A stretch of DNA of 43,497 nt from Candidatus Pelearchaeum sp. (GTDB lineage Archaea > Thermoproteota > Nitrososphaeria_A > Caldarchaeales > Caldarchaeaceae). A model generated the notes under the pieces. That model ran no database searches. It had not been told where the DNA came from and was given only the letters and a program-made list of their open reading frames with translations. Shown here in pieces: positions 39,448 through 43,497 of this stretch. The stretch spans positions 1-43,497 of the forward strand of contig WAQC01000032.1 of NCBI GenBank assembly GCA_015520425.1, given 5' to 3'. The position numbers and the translations under genes are program-made. Positions within the stretch are counted from its first letter, which is position 1, and every line of letters starts with the position of its first letter.

Positions 39448-39879
39448 TTGCCCAGAAAGCCGCAGGATTCCGCTTCTCCCAGGTATAAGGCGCGTGTAGG
39501 CTATGAGGGCGAGTATAGCCTGTTGAGACGCTTCATAGAAGCCAGCGAGGACGGCTGCTACGCTGTGAGAACCCCTGGAAGCGGCGCGGGCAAGATGGCC
39601 AAACCCGACATAATAGCGGTAGACCACGGCGAGCTACTAGCTATAGAGGTTAAGTCCAGCAGCAAGCGCTACGCCATGCTGGAGGTGGAGCAGGTTAAGC
39701 GGCTCAAGGACTTCTCAAAAAGATTTAGGATAAAATGCCCACACTGCGGCGGCGAATTCCACCCAAAGCCAGTTGTGGCGATTAGATTCTTGGGCAGGGG
39801 ATGGCGCTTCCTTGAACTGCCCTTAAACGGCGAGGATAGGTCTATAACGATTAGATGGTCTGAGGGAGACAGGAAGTAG
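39448..39879 (+). CDS. hjc: Holliday junction resolvase Hjc, with CPHC insert
   Basis: This is a structure-specific nuclease that cuts four-way DNA junctions. The PD-(D/E)xK fold is clear: GYEGEYSLLRRFIEA (first Glu), RTPGSGAGKMAKPDIIAVDH (Asp) and LLAIEVKSSSK (Glu and Lys). The C-terminal strands (VVAIRFLGRGWRFLEL) match. It is unusual in having KCPHCGGEFHPKP between the last helix and strand, a single zinc-knuckle-like motif I do not expect in Hjc. The TTG at 39448 follows GGGAGGTG (39431-39438) at good spacing; a GTG at 39436 would add four residues inside that site. It is followed directly by the Lrp gene. Confidence 0.9.
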   Translation: MPRKPQDSASPRYKARVGYEGEYSLLRRFIEASEDGCYAVRTPGSGAGKMAKPDIIAVDHGELLAIEVKSSSKRYAMLEVEQVKRLKDFSKRFRIKCPHCGGEFHPKPVVAIRFLGRGWRFLELPLNGEDRSITIRWSEGDRK

Positions 39880-39891
39880 GTGGTATGGGGG

Positions 39892-40341
39892 TTGGAGCTA
39901 GACGACCTAGATAAGAAAATCCTTGAGATACTCCAGGAGGATGGCAGGGCGTCATACGCCGAGATTGGCAGGAAGCTGAACGTAAATGAGAACACGATAA
40001 GGTTTAGGATATCACGCCTCATCAAGGCTGGGGTTATCCGTAAGATAGTAGCGCTAGTAGACCCGCGTATGATTGGGATAAACCACTCAGCAGCGCTAAT
40101 GCTGCGGATAAGCCCAGAGAATATAGACGAGGTTCTGCGCGAGATGTCCGCCATGCGCGAGATACCACACATCTACCAGCTCTCAGGAGATTATGACGCT
40201 ATCGCAGTCATAATGGCCCACGACCTGGATGGACTCCACCAGACGATAAACAAGGTGAAGAGAATCAAGGGAGTGATAGAAGTCAACTCGCTGATAACCA
40301 TAAGGATAGTTAAGAGCGATGTCCGATACTCCTTGGTCTAG
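39892..40341 (+). CDS. Lrp/AsnC-family transcriptional regulator
   Basis: The protein has 149 residues from TTG 39892 (GGTGGT at 39879-39884 is the ribosome site; GTG 39880 overlaps it). It has the standard N-terminal helix-turn-helix (ELDDLDKKILEILQEDGRAS, AEIGRKLNVNENTIRFRISR). A RAM/ACT-like ligand domain follows (HSAALMLRISPENIDEVLRE, IYQLSGDYDAIAVIMAHDLD, VNSLITIRIVKSDV). These proteins form dimers to octamers and respond to amino acids. Which genes it controls cannot be read. It sits between hjc and the SHMT-like gene. Confidence 0.92.
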   Translation: MELDDLDKKILEILQEDGRASYAEIGRKLNVNENTIRFRISRLIKAGVIRKIVALVDPRMIGINHSAALMLRISPENIDEVLREMSAMREIPHIYQLSGDYDAIAVIMAHDLDGLHQTINKVKRIKGVIEVNSLITIRIVKSDVRYSLV

Positions 40342-40379
40342 GCTGAGCTAATATACTACCTAAAGCTACAGAGCAGCCG

Positions 40380-41543
40380 TTGAACCCGACCAAGCTGGTG
40401 GCAGCGCATGAGCAGTATAGGCGGCGATGTCTTAACCTTGTTGCTAGTGAGAATGTTCTAAGCCCCGCCGCCAAGAGAGCCCTGGCAAGCGACCTGGCTG
40501 GGAGATACGCTTTTAGGCCTGAGTTCTACGGCGGCACGAAATACGCGCGGAAACTATGGGATATTGCCGAGCAGTTGGGGAAGGAGGTCTTCAGAGCGGA
40601 GTTCTGCTCGGCCACACCTCTATCGGGGCATGTGGCGCTTATGACAGCCCTATACTCAGCCACGTCCAAGGGGCAGAAGATAGCTGTGATAGCCTCTGAG
40701 CATGGCGGTTATCCAGGGCTGGACCACGACAAGATACCTGAAATCTTCTCGCTACAAACAGTCCAGCTACCGTTCAACAATAGCGAGCAGCAGCTAGAGC
40801 TGTGGGGCTGCCTAGATGTGATAAGAGATGAGAAGCCCAGCGTGGTAATCCTCGGTGCCAGCCTGATACTCTTCCCCCAGCCAGTCAAGGAGATTGCAGA
40901 GGAGGTACATAGCTACGGCGGCGCTGTAATCTTTGACGGCTCCCATGTTTTGGGCCTCATAGCGGGCCAAGCATTCCCAAACCCGCTCAACGAGGGAGCA
41001 GACATACTCCTAGGCTCAACCCACAAGTCATTCCCAGGCCCCCAGGGCGGCATAATACTAACCAATAACAAGGAGCTGGCCTCTAGGATAGAGTCTAACA
41101 CTCTCCACAAGTTTGTTGATAACATACACCTCAACAGGGTTGCTGCTCTCGCTATTGCGCTGGAGGAGATGCGGCGCTACGGCTCCAAATACGCCCCGCG
41201 CATAGTGGAGAACGCCAAGACGCTAGCGGCTGAGCTTGATAGGGCTGGGATAAACGTCTTCAAAGGCAGCAGAGGATACACGGAGACGCACCAGGTTTAC
41301 ATACCGAAGAGCCCAGACGAGGGTGTGCGGTTCAGGGACATGCTTGAGGAGGCTGGGATAGTGGCTGACATGGCTGTTAGGCTGGGAACCAACGAGGTAA
41401 CTCGCCTGGGCATGGGTGCTAGAGAAATGCGCGAGGTGGCGGCGCTCATCAAGCTCGCTTTGGATGGACGCACAAACCAAGCTAGACGAGGTGTGGCTAG
41501 GCTTCTAAAACGTTTCAAAAAGATAAGATACGCCCTCCAATAA
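40380..41543 (+). CDS. Serine hydroxymethyltransferase-like PLP protein, altered active site
   Basis: The 387-residue fold-type I PLP protein is clearly of the SHMT family. Visible motifs are CLNLVASENVLSPAAKRALA, FDGSHVLGLIAGQAF and the PLP-lysine motif GSTHKSFPGPQGG (Lys216). It is shorter than typical SHMT (about 415-430). The usual YAEG(Y/L)PGKRYY(G/Q)G segment reads YAFRPEFYGGTKY, so the catalytic Glu is replaced by Phe45 and the loop is shortened. The folate-side LTHG loop is also absent (SEHGGYPGLD). It may therefore catalyse a different aldol, racemase or transfer reaction. The start is TTG. The MVD-like gene follows 16 bases later. Confidence 0.75.
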   Translation: MNPTKLVAAHEQYRRRCLNLVASENVLSPAAKRALASDLAGRYAFRPEFYGGTKYARKLWDIAEQLGKEVFRAEFCSATPLSGHVALMTALYSATSKGQKIAVIASEHGGYPGLDHDKIPEIFSLQTVQLPFNNSEQQLELWGCLDVIRDEKPSVVILGASLILFPQPVKEIAEEVHSYGGAVIFDGSHVLGLIAGQAFPNPLNEGADILLGSTHKSFPGPQGGIILTNNKELASRIESNTLHKFVDNIHLNRVAALAIALEEMRRYGSKYAPRIVENAKTLAAELDRAGINVFKGSRGYTETHQVYIPKSPDEGVRFRDMLEEAGIVADMAVRLGTNEVTRLGMGAREMREVAALIKLALDGRTNQARRGVARLLKRFKKIRYALQ

Positions 41544-41559
41544 GGCTGGGAGCACGGCT

Positions 41560-42525
41560 TTGAAGGCAACAGCCAAAGCACACCCAATGCAGGCGTTGAT
41601 AAAATACCACGGCCTACGCGACTGGGAGCAGAGAATACCCTACCACGACAGCATATCCGTAAACGTGGCAGCCCTATACACAACCACCAGCGTGGAGTTC
41701 GGCGACTTTGAGAACGACCAAGCCCTGGTTGATGGTTCTCTGATTACTGGCCGCCCACTGGAGAGGATTTTAACGGTCATAGACGCGGTTAGGCGTTTAG
41801 CCTCTATTGAGGAGCGTGTCCGCGTGGAGTCTTGGAACTCGCTTCCAGTAGGCTCTGCTAAGGGGCTCGGCTTCTCCGCCGCCGCTGGAGCCGCTCTTGC
41901 AGCTGCAGCATACAGGGCTGCTGGCCTTGATAGAAGCCTCGGCTGGGATACGCGGCTAATCTCACGCATAGCTAGAAAGCTAGCTGGCTCAGCGTGTAGG
42001 AGCGTTGTGGGCGAGTATGCTAGGTGGTATGCTGGAACATGCGACGAGGACTCTTACGCAGCGCGCATAGCTGGGAAGAACGAGCTTGACCTGGCTATGC
42101 TCATCATACCCTTCCGCGCAGAGCTCTCTACGGAGGAGGCTCACAGGGAGGCCGAGCTCTCAGCATTCTTCCAGGCGCGCTGCGTCTCAGCGCAGAAAAG
42201 ATGCGACGAGCTTGAAGCAGCAATAAGGGGCGGAGACCTAGAGAGGTTCGGAGAGCTGGTGGAGCTGGACACCCTAGAGCTGCACGCGGTAACCATGACA
42301 GGCCCCAAGCGGCTAATCCTAACCTCGCCCGATAGTTTGAAGGTTGTGGAGCTGGTCAAGCAGCTACGCGGCGAGGGTGTTGAGTGCTTCTACTCCATGC
42401 AGACAGGCCCCAGCGTCTTCATAAACACCACCTGGGAGGATGTGGAATACGTGAAGGCACAAGTGGAGGAGCTGGGTTATAGGGCTATCAAGTCTGGGAT
42501 AGGAGGCCCCGCAAAGGCCGAGTGA
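41560..42525 (+). CDS. Mevalonate diphosphate decarboxylase-family (GHMP) protein, Asp replaced
   Basis: The 321-residue GHMP-family protein has the MVD N-terminal motif AHPMQALIKYHGLRD (Lys15), the ATP loop SAKGLGFSAAAGAALAAAA and SACRSVVGEYARW (Arg147). The C-terminal motif reads YSMQTGPSVFINT, where decarboxylases have the catalytic Asp of DAGPN or DTG; here it is Gln281. In this family, loss of that Asp turns decarboxylases into 3-kinases (shown for the Sulfolobus enzyme; natural in Thermoplasma mevalonate 3-kinase). It is probably an isoprenoid-pathway enzyme, perhaps a mevalonate or phosphomevalonate 3-kinase rather than a decarboxylase. The start is TTG. Confidence 0.78.
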   Translation: MKATAKAHPMQALIKYHGLRDWEQRIPYHDSISVNVAALYTTTSVEFGDFENDQALVDGSLITGRPLERILTVIDAVRRLASIEERVRVESWNSLPVGSAKGLGFSAAAGAALAAAAYRAAGLDRSLGWDTRLISRIARKLAGSACRSVVGEYARWYAGTCDEDSYAARIAGKNELDLAMLIIPFRAELSTEEAHREAELSAFFQARCVSAQKRCDELEAAIRGGDLERFGELVELDTLELHAVTMTGPKRLILTSPDSLKVVELVKQLRGEGVECFYSMQTGPSVFINTTWEDVEYVKAQVEELGYRAIKSGIGGPAKAE

Positions 42526-42571
42526 AGGCGGATGCATTTTAATAAGTAGGCATTACCAGAAACGAGCAGGG

Positions 42572-42742
42572 ATGGTAGAGATAAGCGAGGAGGATATACC
42601 GTTTTTCGCCGAGGTTACCGCTGGCGGCAGGATAACGATACCAGAGGAGATTAGGAAGATATTTGAGATTAAGGATGGCGATGCTCTCTTCTGCCGTATT
42701 AGGATTGTGAAGCGTAAGTCAGCGCATCCAGAGACCAAGTGA
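42572..42742 (+). CDS. AbrB/SpoVT-type small DNA-binding protein
   Basis: This 56-residue gene begins MVEISEEDIPFFAEVTAGGR and continues ITIPEEIRKIFEIKDGDALF, the swapped-hairpin pattern of AbrB/MazE-type proteins (GGRITIPEEIRK, then KxGD). A basic tail KRKSAHPETK ends it. AbrB-type proteins are dimeric DNA binders, often antitoxins or transition regulators. No toxin gene is adjacent, so a transcription-factor role is more likely. Its last 24 bases overlap the facing Nre gene. Confidence 0.75.
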   Translation: MVEISEEDIPFFAEVTAGGRITIPEEIRKIFEIKDGDALFCRIRIVKRKSAHPETK

Positions 42743-43497
42743 GCGCTGCTCCTCATAGAACCTGAGAACCCTGCTCCGCCTGAGCCACGAGTCTAGATGT
42801 CTTCCTATACTCTCGCGCATGTGGCTTAGCAACTCCTTTAGGTCATCAAATCTACGCGGCTCACCTGCTAGTGCGCGTCTTGCAAGCTCCCTGAACCTCC
42901 ACACGCCGAGTGGAATCCAACCAGGCCATATCTCTATAACGGCTACCGCCGCGGCCTGCCTCCCCAGCTTATGCAGGTGCTCCAGAATTGGGAGTCTAAC
43001 AGCGTGATAAGCTCCTCCCACATTCTCAGGATACCTATCCCGCTCAAGAGGCAGCTCCGAATCCATAAACGGGCCAGAAACACCATTACGATGCCAGAAC
43101 TCTGCAACCTCAAACATCCAGGGAAGGGGTAGAAGCGCTATAGACACACGGTTGTGCACGCCTGAAGCTGTGTAGAATAGGAAATCGCTGATGAGCGCGT
43201 TTCTCTTCACCTCCCTTCGGAGACTCTTTCCTATGATGTCATCAACAGCGGTTATGCTCCACTCTGTTGGGACGAAGCGCCGCTCAATCCGCGTGCCTAG
43301 CAGCCCAGCGCTCAGCAGCCTGACTATATCATACTCCCGCAGGCCGGCGGCGTATAGCTTATTCACCGACTCTTCCGCCTTCAGGTCGGTGTCGGCGGCG
43401 ACCTTATCAACGATGCGCGGGACTTGGGGGTTCTCAGCTATCTGAACACGTTTGGCAGGTGCTGTGGGGCCGAATGGGGCTGCCCTCACCTGAAAAC
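42719..43497 (-). CDS. nreA: Nre-family DNA repair protein, C-terminal part, with PIP box
   Basis: The frame is open to the right edge, so the N-terminal third (including any Cys-rich motif) is missing; the GTG at 43489 is an internal codon. The remaining 258 residues match archaeal Nre proteins: PFGPTAPAKRVQIAENPQVP, ADTDLKAEESVNKLYAAG, RRFVPTEWSITAVDDIIGK and EIWPGWIPLGVWRFRELARR. The tail ends QRSLGLWMR, a QxxLxxW PCNA-interacting (PIP) box, as known for Nre. Nre proteins function in repair of DNA damage such as mitomycin lesions. The exact activity is not settled. Confidence 0.9.
   Translation of the reverse strand, partial: FQVRAAPFGPTAPAKRVQIAENPQVPRIVDKVAADTDLKAEESVNKLYAAGLREYDIVRLLSAGLLGTRIERRFVPTEWSITAVDDIIGKSLRREVKRNALISDFLFYTASGVHNRVSIALLPLPWMFEVAEFWHRNGVSGPFMDSELPLERDRYPENVGGAYHAVRLPILEHLHKLGRQAAAVAVIEIWPGWIPLGVWRFRELARRALAGEPRRFDDLKELLSHMRESIGRHLDSWLRRSRVLRFYEEQRSLGLWMR

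Noticed and set aside
42572..42742. AbrB-like gene as an antitoxin
   Set aside because: No toxin-like gene lies next to it; the adjacent gene is Nre. A toxin-antitoxin call is not supported.

Overview
The window looks like a piece of a thermophilic archaeal chromosome from the TACK side of the tree. Aigarchaeota/Caldarchaeales-like is my best guess, but this is inferred from gene content and not proven. Archaeal markers are sn-glycerol-1-phosphate dehydrogenase and a geranylgeranyl-reductase-type enzyme (ether lipids), class I lysyl-tRNA synthetase, archaeal D-aminoacyl-tRNA deacylase (Dtd2), a crenarchaeal-type single-stranded DNA-binding protein, Holliday junction resolvase Hjc, an Nre repair protein with a PCNA-binding tail, and a ThiN-domain regulator (ThiR type). 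Coding density is very high. No gap between genes reaches 300 bases, many neighbours overlap by 4 bases, TTG/GTG starts are common, and several genes have a TATA-like box about 26-31 bases before the start codon (leaderless transcripts). I saw no rRNA, tRNA, CRISPR array, insertion sequence or phage gene.

Layout. 1-6.1 kb: end of a DNA methylase, a family 2 glycosyltransferase, Hsp20, a two-subunit 2-oxoacid:ferredoxin oxidoreductase, then a DsrE/TusA sulfur-carrier pair. 6.0-12.5 kb: a cell-surface block (PPC-like stalked protein, Asp-box beta-propeller, membrane-anchored substrate-binding protein, coiled-coil protein). 12.5-19.8 kb: housekeeping metabolism (geranylgeranyl reductase, M20 peptidase, nicotinamidase plus nicotinate phosphoribosyltransferase, class II fumarase, G1P dehydrogenase). 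19.9-22.6 kb: a ThiR-like regulator and a shorter relative lacking the ThiN domain, flanking an HExxH surface protease.

22.7-27.5 kb: a four-gene plus-strand operon with a stalked M6-like protease and three membrane proteins of unknown role. 27.5-31.3 kb: the least explained region, with five consecutive small proteins that join a PRC-barrel-like domain or membrane helices to C-terminal zinc ribbons through Pro/Gln-rich linkers, plus a facing YPP-rich soluble protein. 31.3-37.3 kb: Dtd2, a methyltransferase, LysS, SSB, and a stomatin/NfeD protease pair. 37.5-40.3 kb: a coiled-coil zinc-ribbon protein, a winged-helix-like protein, Hjc and an Lrp-type regulator. 40.4-43.5 kb: a serine hydroxymethyltransferase-like protein lacking the usual catalytic Glu, a mevalonate-diphosphate-decarboxylase-family protein lacking the catalytic Asp, a 56-residue AbrB-like protein, and the C-terminal part of Nre.

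The best candidates for something undescribed are the 27.5-31.3 kb membrane zinc-ribbon cluster, which shares an 18-base promoter element (17 of 18 identical) with the protease operon at 22.7 kb, and the two enzymes with changed active sites at 40.4-42.5 kb.
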